From contig BGKB01000136.1 of assembly GCA_003116975.1 (NCBI GenBank), positions 1-64,000 on the forward strand: a stretch of 64,000 nt of DNA, in the 5' to 3' direction. The DNA comes from Aurantiochytrium sp. KH105. Lineage: Eukaryota; Sar; Bigyra; Thraustochytrida; Thraustochytriidae. The translations under genes and the position numbers were made by a program. Of this stretch, positions 18,680 through 30,300 are shown piece after piece (position 1 is the first letter of the stretch; each line of letters begins with the position of its first letter). Below the pieces are notes generated by a model that saw only the letters and a list, made by a program, of their open reading frames with translations, did not search any database and was not told the DNA's origin.

Positions 18680-20172
18680 ATGGCGACGAGATCGCCGAGT
18701 TTGTCTGCCTGGCTGCTGCTGCGAGTTGAACGGCCTCGGCGACTCCGCGTTCGCGTGGGACCCGGAGAAAGAAGAAGTACGCCAGAGCGTACAAAGTGTG
18801 GTACGATATCTCTGGGAGCGCGACGCGCAGGAGCAGGAGCTGCAGATCGAGGACGCAGCGGTGGAAAACGATGCTCGAGCGCGCCGACCACGCGGGCGTC
18901 TGGGGGCTGGTGAGTCTGAAGAGAAGGCAGCTAATGACTTTCGTTCCTTGATAAAGGCGCGAGTTCTCGCCGCACGCGGCGTGCGTTCGCTCGACCTTGG
19001 GGGCGGGCGAGGGCAAGGGAGAGACTGACGACATCGACGATACCGGCTGCGACGACGACGACGACGACGACGACAACGACGACAATGACGACAACGATGG
19101 TAACGAGAGTACGCAGGAGCCCGAGGCGACTGCAGAAGAGATCGAGGCGTCAGCGAAGATTGACGCGCAGCTACGTGCAGACCGCGTGAAGCAAATCAAG
19201 GAAGAATGTGCCGTTGTCATCCTCGGCCCTAATTCTGACGCGAGCAACGCGGCACGCTGGCAGCTGACCGCTCAAGTTGGTACTGCACTCGGAGTGAAGC
19301 TTAATGCCGAAAGCGAAGACACGCCACAGGGAAGTGCCGGAGACGCGGTTGTTACTGGTACACTCGAAGATGGAAGCGTGGTGACAGTGACCTCGTTCCC
19401 GACGAGCAAAAAGAAAAAGGCGAGCCGCATCCGCATGTCCGTCGCAGACCCCAGCGTGCTCATCTTTGTCGTGGAGGCCGAGATAAACACCACCACAAGT
19501 ACCCCGGGTGACGCCGCTGCCACGCTTGTGTCTACCAAGGCGCTGGAAAAGTCGCTGAGTCACTTATTGTTTACAGCAGCCTCGATTGGCGACCTCAAGC
19601 AGACTGCAGTCTGCCTTGTGGTTGCCAACTGTGCGGAGCTCAAGTCCTCGCTGCGTCAAATGGACTTTGCCTCAAACGAGGAATTCTGCGCAGCTGTGGG
19701 CACAAATCTGCCTGAAACTGCGGCTGCAAAGACACCGGAAGACTTTTTGCTCTCTCTTTCGGGCGAGCTCGAAAATGCTGCCCTGTCCTTTGACCCGACC
19801 GAGGTGCGTACTGTCTTTGTGGAGGAGTCCTTGGCTGGTGCTGGCGAGGTCAAACGTAGCGAAGGCGTTTCGGATGGCGGGTCGCATCGTCAAACAACGA
19901 GTCTGACGCAACAGATTCTTGGCCTGCTTTCTGACATTCAAGGTGCACGTGTTGCGGAGGCAGAAGCTATGGATATGGAAAGTGAGGTGATGAATGTTGT
20001 TCCTCGGCGTGCGGTCGATGACGTGGTTGCGAACACTTCGGTGTCAACGACTTCGCTTTGGAACTCCTCGTTGGTCAGGCTGGCGGCACTTGGAGCTGTA
20101 TCTGCTGTCTTGGTCGTGGTCGCCATGCAAGCTCTTGACCGTGCGGACGATCGGGACTCATCACGGTATTAA
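18680..20172 (+). CDS. Acidic tail-anchored protein of unknown family (probably two exons)
   Basis: The well-supported coding part runs to the TAA ending at 20172 and has no in-frame ATG near its beginning; an in-frame TAA at 18952-18954 bounds it upstream. A phase-consistent model joins an ATG exon, 18680-18909, to 18957-20172 through a 47-nt intron with a GTGAGT donor, an internal CTAATGA and an AAG acceptor, giving 481 aa. A competing frame (about 18726-18909, WDPEKEEVRQSVQSVV) looks more protein-like but has no ATG. The protein has a long Asp-rich tract, a central alpha/beta-looking region (AVVILGPNSDASNAARWQLTAQ; VLIFVVEAEI; CLVVANCAELKSSLRQM), an amphipathic helix region and one C-terminal hydrophobic helix (LAALGAVSAVLVVVAMQAL) close to the end, typical of tail-anchored ER or mitochondrial proteins. 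The function is unknown. Confidence 0.65.
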
Positions 20173-21027
20173 AAATAACAAGAAATACAACTTTACTCTG
20201 CTGTTCTTCCTTCTCCTACGGCTATAGATAGGTACTATGGTGATGACGATGCATCAGATGATTGAGCGAAGAAGTAAGAGGAGCAAAGAATGCACGCACG
20301 CCCCGTAAGATTTCGATACATTGAGCATGTCACCACAAAACAGAAACATATGTTTTCTCGCGTATACTACCCTTGTACTTTCTAGGGGAAGGGGGGGCGT
20401 GGGCTATATGACGATGAAGTGCAAGTGCGAAGCAGCAGCACTCCATGGTTAGAAGTAGGGAATGGAAGAGAGAAGGGTTGAAGGAAATGATTAGAACAGG
20501 CAGGCCCGAGCGCCAACATTGCAAAAGACCTCGGACGCCACTCTTTTTTTCTTTTTTTTTGAAAGGGGGATACAAACAGCGTGCAGGTGCGCGCGCGCGT
20601 TGATGAGCACGTCTCATTAGACCGAAAAGATCTTGAAACAAGGTGAAGGCGAGGAACGAAGAAAAGTCAGCTCATCGTGGCATCGCGACGTTAAGACAAA
20701 GGTTACGCACACGAGGATCTCATGAGCTTTGCTGACGGACCCGGCCGGCCGGCCGACCGGGAGGCAGGTAGGCTTTCTGCGCGCTTGAACACAGCATCCC
20801 ATCTCGAACAGATGGCGGAAAATTAGCATTCCCGCAGCAGATACTACATTCAGGCCCACAGCAAGCAAGCGCGCACATACATATGAATGCACACGCGCGC
20901 GCACACAGACGCACAGACGCACGGACACCTTGGGACAAGCATGCGTGCGGCTGAAGAGGTGACTCTCGACCGCTTTCCGCTCGTCAAGGGGTGCATCCAT
21001 CCTTGCGTTTGGCGCTGGAACTCGGCC
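20173..21027. other. Convergent 3' region between tail-anchored gene and G-alpha gene
   Basis: It contains T-rich and purine-rich tracts and a GCGCGC-rich stretch (~20884-20925) but no credible ORF. It presumably contains the two 3' UTRs. Confidence 0.5.
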
Positions 21028-22164
21028 TTAGTAAAAGCCGTTGCTGCGCAGGTTGTCACGGAGGACAATGTCCTTGGCCGTGTTCATGACAGTAGCAACC
21101 TGATCCGTGTCGGTGGCAGCAGTGATCTTGACGTAAATCTCGCGGTTCGTGTTGATCCGTCCCGGGGTGTCCGTGTTGCCGGCCTCCTTGTACTTGGCCA
21201 CGAGGTAGCGCGTGGTGGCCTGGTAGACCTCCTCAAACTCGGGGGTGCCCTCGGTGGCCGATGCGGTGCCGGGCTCGTTCTCGGGACCCATGTAATCGAG
21301 GTTGCGCTGATCCGGGCCGTCCTCGACCTTGAAGGGAATGTACTGGAGCTTCTCGCGGAAGAGATCGCGCTTGTTGAGGAAGAGAAGCATACTCTTGTCG
21401 CGGAACCACTTGGACTGGCACATCTCCTGGAAGAGGGCGATGGCCTCGTCCTGGCGGTTGGTGGACTGATCCTCAAAGAGGACCTGGTCGTACTCGGAGA
21501 TGGCGGCGACGAAGATGACGGCCGTGACGTTGTCAAAGCAGTGGATCCACTTCTTTCTCTCGTTACGCTGGCCACCGACGTCAAACATGGCAATGACGAC
21601 GTCGCCGATGCGGAACTCGGCCTCGACGATGCCCGAGGTACGGACGCGCGAGCGGAGGAGATCCTGGTTGCTAGGCATGTAGTCGTCGGCGCCGATGCGG
21701 TCGATCTCCTCCATGTACCAGCGGAGGGAGTCCTGGACCTGGATATCGGAGCGCTGGCGCCAGGTGTCCTCGACACCGGGGTCGGTCCAGATGGCCTTGA
21801 GCTTCTCTGCGACCTCGGGGGTGATCTCGTCCTTGTCTTCGTCGAGGCTGAGGATTTCGTCGGCGAGATCCTGGTCCTCGGCCGGCGTGTGGGTCTCGCA
21901 GGCGGCGACGAGGACCTTCATGTTGCTAATGACGTTGTTGTAGACGACGCGCACGCCCTTTTCCAGCTCGGCGCGCGTGAACCCGTGTGCCTCGGAGAAG
22001 AGGATCTTCATCTGCTTGAAGAGCGTCGACTTGCCGGACTCGCCTGCGCCCAGCAGGAGGAACTTGAGCTTGTTCATCTCCGACTGCTGCTGCCTGCGCA
22101 GCTCCCTGTCGAGCGCCGCATTCTGCGAGTCGTCCGCGTCCGCGGTGCTTCCGCACGCGCCCAT
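21028..22164 (-). CDS. Heterotrimeric G protein alpha subunit, 378 aa
   Basis: A GTP-binding switch acting with G-beta-gamma at the plasma membrane downstream of receptors. The start is the ATG at 22164 (MGACGS): Gly2 and Ser6 make an N-myristoylation signal and Cys4 a possible palmitoylation site. The sequence upstream in frame is Lys/Glu repeat from the microsatellite and is not credible coding. Motifs: P-loop GAGESGKST (39-47); switch I SRVRTSGIVE (Arg173 is the catalytic arginine, and Ser177 replaces the usual Mg2+-binding Thr); switch II DVGGQRNERKKW (Gln199); NKRD (264-267); and TAAT (348-351) in place of the usual TCAT. The C-terminus, NLRSNGFY, lacks the cysteine at -4, so it should not be a pertussis-toxin-type ADP-ribosylation substrate. 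The length is normal. The subclass is not assignable to an animal family. Confidence 0.95.
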   Translation of the reverse strand: MGACGSTADADDSQNAALDRELRRQQQSEMNKLKFLLLGAGESGKSTLFKQMKILFSEAHGFTRAELEKGVRVVYNNVISNMKVLVAACETHTPAEDQDLADEILSLDEDKDEITPEVAEKLKAIWTDPGVEDTWRQRSDIQVQDSLRWYMEEIDRIGADDYMPSNQDLLRSRVRTSGIVEAEFRIGDVVIAMFDVGGQRNERKKWIHCFDNVTAVIFVAAISEYDQVLFEDQSTNRQDEAIALFQEMCQSKWFRDKSMLLFLNKRDLFREKLQYIPFKVEDGPDQRNLDYMGPENEPGTASATEGTPEFEEVYQATTRYLVAKYKEAGNTDTPGRINTNREIYVKITAATDTDQVATVMNTAKDIVLRDNLRSNGFY

Positions 22165-22356
22165 CTCGCCTCGCCCGCGCCGCGCCCGCGCGCCGCGCCT
22201 CCGCCCGCCGCCGCTGCCTCTCCGCGCGCCCAAGCTCGCCTCCCGCGCCCAAGCTCGCGCTCGCTCGCCCGCTCGCCCGCCCGCACGCGCGCCGAGTCCA
22301 GCCCGCAAACAAGGTCTGTCTGCTGCTGCTGCTGCTGTCTGTCCTTTTGTTCTTCT

Positions 22357-22357
22357 C

Positions 22358-22421
<64 letters not shown>

Positions 22422-22435
22422 TTTCTTTCTTCTTT
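22357..22435. repeat. (CTTT)n microsatellite, ~20 units (GAAA on the G-alpha coding strand)
   Basis: It lies about 190 bp upstream of the G-alpha ATG, probably in its 5' UTR or core promoter. It forms a long polypurine/polypyrimidine tract. Confidence 0.95.
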
Positions 22436-22710
22436 CCCCTTGCTTGGCCTCCCGCCCAAGGGCTTTCCGCGCGCTGCAAGTCCGCAAAGGAACAGCGCAA
22501 GTCGGCAAAGCGGTGTGCGCGGGTCAGTCAGTGAGTCAGTCAGTCGGTCGGTCAGTCAGAAGTGCGCGATGAACAAATAACAACACACCCTCGCACGCCC
22601 GCACGCCCGCCCGCGCACGCACGTCCGTGCACCGCCGCTCGAGGCTGCCTGGCCGCCTGCGCGCAACGCCGCGCCGCGCTGCACCGCTGCCCGCTGCGCC
22701 CAGCCCGGCG

Positions 22711-22758
22711 GGCGAGGCGAGGCGAGGCGAGGCGAGGCGAGGCGAGGCGAGGCGAGGC
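22711..22758. repeat. (GGCGA)n pentanucleotide array
   Basis: About nine to ten GGCGA units in a locally very GC-rich stretch. Confidence 0.95.
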
Positions 22759-23810
22759 CTGGGTCGGGCCGCGCGCGTGTGTGCGCACGCGCCGCCGCGC
22801 GCGCGCACACACCCCCCTCCGCCAGAGGGACGCGCGGCGCCCGTCCCGCCTCCCTTGCGCGCGCGTGCACAAGGCCGGCATTCTCCGCCCCCTTCTCCGC
22901 CACGCCCTTGCCCCGCTCTGATCCGATCCGCCCCGCGCCGCGCCGCTCCGCTCTGCTCCGCTCCGCGCCGCGCTGCGCCGCGCTGCGCTGGGCTGGGCGG
23001 CGCTGCGCCGGGCGGCGGCGCGGGTCAAGACCAGAGCGCGCGTGACGGGGCGGAGCGGAGGCGCGGCGTGCTTCGCGCAAGCCTTGTTGATCTTCCCTTC
23101 TTTCCTTCTTTCCTTCCTCATTTCTTTCCCCCGTTCTTGCACATCATCGCGCCCGGGCCTGTGCTGCTCGCGTGCGTGCGTGCGTGCCTGCTTGCGACCA
23201 CGAGGCCCGCCTCGACGCGCTGCACCCGGACGCCCACGTCGGTCGACGGGTCGGTCGACGTGCGAGTGGAGCGAAGACGAGAATGCGCGATGGGCCAGGT
23301 CGATGCGGAAAGATGCGGTGGACGTAGACCCATGGATGCGTGAACGGATGAATGTATGTATGTATGAATGAATGTACGAATGTGAATGTACGCGTCCCTC
23401 GTCCTCGCAACTCGCGACCCGGCCGAGGCAGGCAGCTAGCTATAGCCGCAGGCTTCGAGGGCCGGCGCAGACACGCACGGGCTCCGCGCACGCAGCTCTC
23501 CCTCTCGCTCGAAGGCGCTGGGACGCTGAAGGGCTCCGCGCGATGCGACCCTCGAAAACCGCGCGACGAGCCCAGGCCGAGCCGGCGTGCGCAGCAGCAG
23601 CGTGCCTGCGCGAGCGGGAGCGAGCAGGGTGGAGGCCGCGGGTTCGGCGCGCGGGGCCGCCCGCCTCGACCGAAACGGCGACGGGAAAGCAAACGACGTG
23701 GACGGGGTCACGAAGATGAACGGTTGACCGAGGAAGACCACCAGGAGGACGCCTCGAAGACCATGCCCGCGACGGCAACAGCGACGACGGCTCGCACGGC
23801 AGAGAGAGCC

Positions 23811-23880
23811 GCCTTGAGCTTGCCTTGAGCTTGCCTTGAGCTTGCCTTGAGCTTGCCTCGAGCTTGCCTTGAGCTTGCCT
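23811..23880. repeat. 11-bp minisatellite, about 6 copies
   Basis: The unit is GCCTTGAGCTT, with one variant (C for T) in the fifth copy. Confidence 0.95.
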
Positions 23881-25138
23881 CTTCCCCTCTCCCTCTCCGT
23901 CCCCCTCCCGACCTGAACGAACTCACCTCAACACTGTCCTGGCGCAAGAGTTCTTGGTTTGGCGTGGAGGGGCGTAGCGAAGCGAGGTGTTGCGCAGCTT
24001 GGCTTGGCTCGCCTCGGCTCGCCTTGGCTTCGACGCTCTGGCCGCTTGCCGGCCAGGAATAGAGGCCTTGCGAGAGCGACGTCCGGAAAGGCTCGGCCGG
24101 CTAAGATAGCTAGCGAGCTAGCTAGCTTGACAGCGATGGGCGGGACCAGGCGGACAGTGCCAGACATCATCTATCTGCATGGCCCCCTCGAGATGACGTT
24201 CAGGATGGAACGGCCAGCGGCCCTATGGATGAAAAGAAACGGAATGGAGGAGAGGATCTGTGTATCGAAAGAACGCGACGCAAAAGCTACAAAACAAAAC
24301 GACTCGCGATCAAAAAGGAAGCCAAAGTGCAAGCAAAACGCACGGCTGACCTCGACTCGCTGCGAGCATCGGTGGTACCATGGCCTCTTCGATATCCTGG
24401 ACAGGCGCAGCTGCGGCTCACTTGGCCTGGTGAGCTCAGTCCACAAATTAGTGAACCCCAACCAAAGCGGTGGTCCATGGCGCGCGCGCGAGAGAGAGAG
24501 CGAGAGAGAGAATAATTCTTTAGGAGCGCAGAGAGAAATGTGAGAGAGAGAGACGTTTCGGCCTCGCAAACGCAGCTCATCATTCAGAAACGAATAATTG
24601 CACGGTGGCGAGGTGCAATCCATGTAGTAAGCCAACGCCACCGACAGCTGCCAGACGCAAAACGGGCGTCAATCACACCCTCTCTCTCTCTATCGCGCGC
24701 GCGCGCGCCCCTTCCACCGTCCCCCCTCCCCCCTTCTAGCTCGGAGCGTTTGCGTCTTCACGAAGAGGAGGATTCACGAGGGAGTGTGCGCACCCCGGGG
24801 ACGAGCAAATTGGGGACATTGGGACCCTTCGGCTGGGCTTGACGTGCTCGGCGCCGGTCAATCGGCGGCGAACTTGTGACATGGACTCGAGGACGCGCTG
24901 ACGGCCCCGCACAGATGGGCCAGTCGGACGGACGGTCGAGGCAGCGCAAGCGCCAAGTCCCTCGCCTTGTCCGGGGCCTCGGCGCCTGCAGTGGCCCAAT
25001 GTTCGGGCGTTGGCCAAGTCACCAACTTAAAACTCGCGCACATGACGACACGAGGCGGCACTTGCTTGATCAATCGATCGAGCAATTGATCGAGCGCGGC
25101 AGGCTGTCCGGAGGGAGTGCCTGCCTGCAGCTGCCCGT

Positions 25139-25140
<2 letters not shown>

Positions 25141-25173
<33 letters not shown>
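25141..25173. repeat. (GCCT)n microsatellite
   Basis: Eight uninterrupted GCCT units. Confidence 0.9.
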
Positions 25174-25283
25174 GTGCTTTGGGGACAATTCGCTCACATT
25201 GATTTCCTACAGTGAGGGTTCGTAACCGCTTCTCACCAAAACGATCAGATAACCCCAACAACAGAAACAGTGGCTCCGCTGTC

Positions 25284-25370
25284 GCGAGCTGCTGCCGCGA
25301 GCTGCTGCCGCGAGCTGCTGCCGCGAGCTGCTGCCGCGAGCTGCTGCCGCGAGCTGCTGCCGCGAGCTGC
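25284..25370. repeat. 13-bp minisatellite, about 6.5 copies
   Basis: The unit is GCTGCTGCCGCGA; copies are essentially perfect. Each unit contains CGCGAGC and GCTGC, so the array is GC-rich and capable of forming hairpins. Confidence 0.95.
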
Positions 25371-26545
25371 CAAAAATTGGCCAACCTTGGCCACACTGTG
25401 GCCTCTATATCAAAACCGCCGGCAATGCGAGTTCTTCTTGCTTTGCCAGCTCCTTCGAATGTTGACAAACTAACTGTTTGGAGAGCTCTGGTGACTACTA
25501 ACTCGCCGCCCCCACTTCTTATCCTCTCGAACCCCATCCCCTTTTTCTTGCCAATCAGAGCGTCCATTCACTGGTGTGTTTTGACAGCAAAAGTAGGGGT
25601 CCAGACCACCACGTCAGCCAGCAACCAGGGACAAGGTTCATTTCAATTTGACCCACCTGACTTGCAAGGACTTGCAACCAGGTCCAGGCGCATCCTGTAT
25701 CCGCCTCTTGTCCTGTGTGGCTAGCCAAACAAATGGAAACCTCTCTAGAATGAGCTCGCCGCTGTGACACAAGGAGGAAAAGAATGCCGATCTTGATCTT
25801 GATCTTTCTGTGTCAAAGTTCGCGCTCTTAACTCATCTCCCATCGACTTTAACTTGATTTCTGACTTCGGCGTTGGTTGCGGATTGGTGTCACCTTCTTC
25901 TTCCCTTGCTATCACGGTTTTTCGCCGCCAGAACTAGGCCTAGGCCTACGGATCGAAAAGAAGGAAAAGAAAAACGCTATGCTCACATGACGACCTCGAC
26001 AATTTGCACGCTAGTACATGTGCTGATGACAGGTTAATCAACGAGCGCCATTTCGCTGTCCGCACAAATTCATGCAATGCCGTTGGGTCTTTCTCACTCA
26101 GAAGGGAGGATCCTGGATTATAGGCCCACATCGCCCTCGTAGCCAGCCAGCCAGCCAGCCCCCCGAAGCAGAGAATCGCTCAGCCAGTGGCAGATCAGGC
26201 CCGCCTCGACCCCCATGTGTAAGATGAAATCCAGGCAGGACGTCCGTGAATTCCTTTTGCAGCCGCGCACAAGCACAAGATAACATCATGAGTTTTATCA
26301 GAGCGTCGTCGTCATTGGTGCAATTGGGGTTGCGCAGTCGAAACTTGGCGACCAACGACCAAAGGGGAAAGAAGCCTGCGTGTAGGGCTGCGGCGCGGGA
26401 ACCTGGGGCAGCGCGGCGCTTCATCGCGGCGCAGCACGGCAGTTGGCCCGCTCTTCTCTTTTCTCCTTTCTGCTCGCTGCCCGTCGCCCGTCGCCCGTCG
26501 CTCTACGTACGCGTCGAAGCGTTTCCAAGAGAGCGAGTGGTGAGG

Positions 26546-27075
26546 ATGGGAGCCCCCAACCCGCCCAAGAAGGCCGTCAAGCGCGAGCAAGACGCCGCGG
26601 TTCTGGCGCAGGTCGAGGACGACGGCGACGAGAACACGCTCATTATCAAGTTCAAACCCGGCCAAAAGTAAGTCTTGAGCGAGATATGAAGCAACGGCCT
26701 GGCTAAAAACAAGTCTCACTCACTCACTCACTCACTAACCTTCTTTTCTCTTGTCTTGATGCATTGCAACACGAAAGAAAACCAACCCCACCTGGAGGCG
26801 AAGGCACGCGCGTATTCTACGAGACACTGTACAAGTAAGTTCTTCTATATCAATACCATGAGCGGTTTCGATGAGCAGAATGCCAACGAGTCAATCTTCA
26901 TTTTTTAATGTGGACCCTGCGCAGGCAAAATAATGACAGTCTCATTGCGCTGAACTGGTGCCTCACGTACGGCGTGCTCCCCATCAAGGAGGTCCCAGAT
27001 GCTCTCGTCAGGCTTGAAAAGCTCAAGGCCGAGAACAAGGCGAACCTCGATAACCGTCCTACCGATAAAAAATGA
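26546..27075 (+). CDS. Small three-exon protein, 109 aa, unknown function
   Basis: Exons are 26546-26667, 26778-26834 and 26925-27075. Both donors read GTAAGT and acceptors end in AAAG and GCAG; both introns are phase 2, and joining restores one frame ending in TGA at 27073. In both cases the unspliced frame hits TAA within the donor. The product starts MGAPNPPKKAVKREQDAAV, then an acidic patch and IIKFKPGQ, then a Pro/Gly linker, then a conserved-looking block (RVFYETLYKQNNDSLIALNW, CLTYGVLPIKE) and a Lys-rich C-terminus. The FYETLY..., NDS... and YGVLP pattern looks like a small conserved eukaryotic protein, but I cannot name it. Intron 1 contains CTCA/CACT repeats (26717-26738). AATAAA at 27085-27090 may be the polyadenylation signal. 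Confidence 0.8.
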
Positions 27076-27300
27076 TCATGGGTCAATAAATAGCAACGCT
27101 CTCTGTGATGTCAACAATATCCGGGTTTTGCGTGCGCACTATAACAACAACAAGAGTCAATAATCCCTTTCTCTCTCCTGGAACACTTGCGAACAAATGG
27201 CCACTCGAAGCAGCAGAGCGTAGGCTATTGGCCCAGGTCTAATTACTGCAATTGAAAAAATCGTTGGAGAAAATTATAAACATCAAATGCTTACTTGGAT

Positions 27301-30300
27301 TCAACTCAATGTTATCACCTCCACGTCATCGGACTCGGTTTGAACTGCCTCCTTGCTCTCCTTCTTACGCACTGGCTTCGGCCAGTTTTGGGGTTGAAAA
27401 CGCGTCTTGACGGAAATCTGGCTCGCTTCGTCCTTCAAGTCGTCATCCTCTTCATCACCCTCTTCCACTTTCATAGGCTGCTTCTCCGAGCACCCTTCCT
27501 TTCCTTTGTTATGTTTTGCGAAGCGTTTCGCGAATTCGATAGGATCCTCTTCCTTTAGCTCGTGCTCTGCTTCCCCCATAGTTCGAACTTTTTCCTTGGC
27601 AACATGAACTTCCTCAACTTCCATGTCAGCGTCATCAATATTCTCCTTGATCTCCTTCACATCGAAACCATTCTTGTCTTTGAGGGATTTCGCATCAGCA
27701 TGGTTATTGGTCTCGTAAATCTCCTCCACATCAGCATTGTCTTGCCCCTTGTCGGATTCCACGTCAGCATCATTGTCAATTCGCGTGGAGGCTTTAGACT
27801 TTGACCCGATCTTGGTCTCCATGGCCTCCACAGCGGACTCTTCATCGCTCTCTGACTTGACAACCGCAGCAGACTCATCCTTCATCTTCATCTTCTTTCT
27901 CGCATCGACTTGCGCATTAGAATCACCCTTTGTGTCATTGTCGAGCATCGCGCCTTCTTCCTGTTCTTCTTCTTGTTCTTTCTCTTGATCCTCCCTTTTC
28001 TTGGTGCCGACTTGCATGGTAGCATCGTCGGGGTTGCGGGCATCGGCAGCTTCAGCATCGTCCTCTTCGTGACTGATTGTGCCGGGGTCCGCGTTGCCTC
28101 TTTCCTCAAAGTCATCCTTCCTCGAAGCCTCAGCGTCGCGATCACGATCGTCGCTCCGGGGCTCTTCCTTGGTAGCCTCCGCCCCTGAACCTGCGTCGTC
28201 CTTTTTGATTTCCTCAGCCTCGACCTCATCCGTCGACTCTTCTTCAGCACCTTGCTCCTGCGCCTTGTGCGCCAGCAATTCTTCATATTGCGCATGCAAG
28301 TCCTTCATCAACCGACGCATATCTCGTCGCACGTGCTCGAACTCACCCCACGTCAACGCCCTGACTGCATCAATGACCTCCTCATTTGTGACCTTGTCCT
28401 CCGAACATGACTTGTATTTGGTTCGGAGAACCTCCTCCACGTAACGCACGACAAAGACTCCGCAGTCGTAATAATTGGGCTGCGTTGTGACGTCCAGTTG
28501 ACGCGAAGGAAGATTGTCGAACGTCATTGCCAGCGCTGCAACATCGTCTTCATTCGACTCAAAGCCCTCCGTTTTAGGGGCACGGTCTCTGAAGATATTC
28601 TGCAAATACGTTTCAATGACAGTAATGACCTTTTTCTTGCGATGGGACCCAAGCGAATCCATGAAAAGAACCTGAGGCTTTCTTTCTGGATCGTACTTGG
28701 CGAATGGCTTCCAATACGACGACCCCACCGGGGATGTCGCTCGCGATTGAGGCAAAGGAGATGTCGCGGAAGACACTGAAGACGACGCCTGCCGCGTGCG
28801 AGACGTGGGATCATCCGATGCGTGCGCAGAGGTCATCTTTTCATCATCTTTCTCCGTACCAGACACGATATACTCAATCGTCGAAGCAAAATACTTGGAA
28901 CTCTTTCCCTCCTGCTTTGCGGAGACCGCCTTTTCATCTTCGGAGCACGTCTTCGCGTGAGTATCGCGGTTGACCGTGTGCTCTTGCTCCTCCGGTTTTG
29001 TATCCTGATTCATTTTAGACTCGGTGCCGCCGCCGCCGCCCTCAGCAGTGTTGTCTACAATTATTGGATCATCGTCTTCGTTGTCTATCACGACTTCGCT
29101 GATACCGTCACGTTCATCACGACTAGCAACGCTGTCACGCGTGCGTCTGGCGCCAGACTTTTCCTTTGAAGGATTTTCCGAATCGTAAGTCTTGCCGTAG
29201 GATGTCAAAAAAACTGAAGGAGAAGAAGCTGTCGGTAGCAGATTGATGCCCGCACGCGTTTCCGTCCTAGCCTGCGTCGAAGCGGCTTCTCTGCCCTCAT
29301 CCTTGATCTCTTCTCCCGTCTTTGGCAACTGCGCTTCTTCATCTCCGTCAACACGCCCACACGAGCGACGAGCGCTCCCTGACGCAGAAGCTCCTCCTCC
29401 ACGTTTCGCAGTTTCCGTGGAGGGCACCTGCGATGTTGAAGAGTGGCGTGCTTCTTTTGAGTCCTCAACGCCTCGGTGTTCTGATTTTTTGACTTCAGAT
29501 TGAGACAAACAAGTTTCGTAGCCGTTGTACTCGCTGTCGTCGCTCGATTGCGTATCATGCTGAAACTTTGTCGACTTGGACTCTATATGTGTCTTTTGCT
29601 TCTGCTTGTTGCCACCCGCGCGGGTTTGTGAAAATGAGGAAGAAGAGGAAGAAGACGATGACGACGACGACGAAGATCGAGACCTCCTCGACCCACGTTT
29701 GGTCCACGACCTTTCCGCGCCGTTCGTGTCAGACGACCTCTCGTCCTTGGCGACATTCTTGCCATTCGAGTCGGCATCGGTCTCGCCAAATGCATGACCG
29801 CTCGCAGTATCGTCAGCAACACTGTCGCCCGCAGTGGATTGAGGCTCAAGGTCCTGGGACTCGACAGTCTGCGCAGTAAACATATTTTGCTGACGTATTT
29901 GCTCGTTTTGCACATACGCTGGGATCTGATTGGCGTTAAGTACCACTACAACACTCCAATGCAGAGCATCGTTGATGGGGAAAATGAGAGTCTCCTTTTG
30001 AAAGAGATCCACCTTGCGCCCCCACCTCCGCGTCCAGTCGAAGAGCGCCTCGTTTGCATCCACCTCATTGCTCTCCTTATCATGCCGCCACTTACGCTTC
30101 GAAACATCGAACATGCGCTTGACAAAGAGCGAGCTATACGCATATACCTTTTCGTGCATATGCGATTTCGCCTCGGGCCATTTGTCAAGCAGATAACGAA
30201 TGTAGAAGTCAATGATAATGTCGTTCAGGAAAACGCCTTCCTCCGTGCGTTGCGCATCTTCCTTTGTGACGCTGATCTTGTACTTGTCCATCAGGACTGG

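Larger units (their letters stand above)
22165..26545. other. 4.4-kb repeat-rich divergent spacer
   Basis: It lies between the G-alpha start and the small three-exon gene. It holds the CTTT, GGCGA, 11-bp, GCCT and 13-bp arrays listed separately, GA and GC dinucleotide tracts (~24480-24560 and ~24700) and many short GC-rich open frames without domains. I looked for tRNA box motifs and small RNA features and found none I would defend. Confidence 0.55.

Noticed and set aside
22165-22500. N-terminal extension of G-alpha through the Lys/Glu repeat
   Set aside because: The in-frame upstream sequence is the translated GAAA microsatellite and starts without ATG. MGACGS at 22164 is a typical acylated G-alpha N-terminus.
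20887-22572. 561-codon plus-strand open frame
   Set aside because: Antisense to G-alpha and its microsatellite leader; the Val/Leu/Asp-rich sequence mirrors the sense codons.
25141-25370. CRISPR-like array
   Set aside because: The repeats are direct microsatellite and minisatellite units without spacers, and the genome is eukaryotic.
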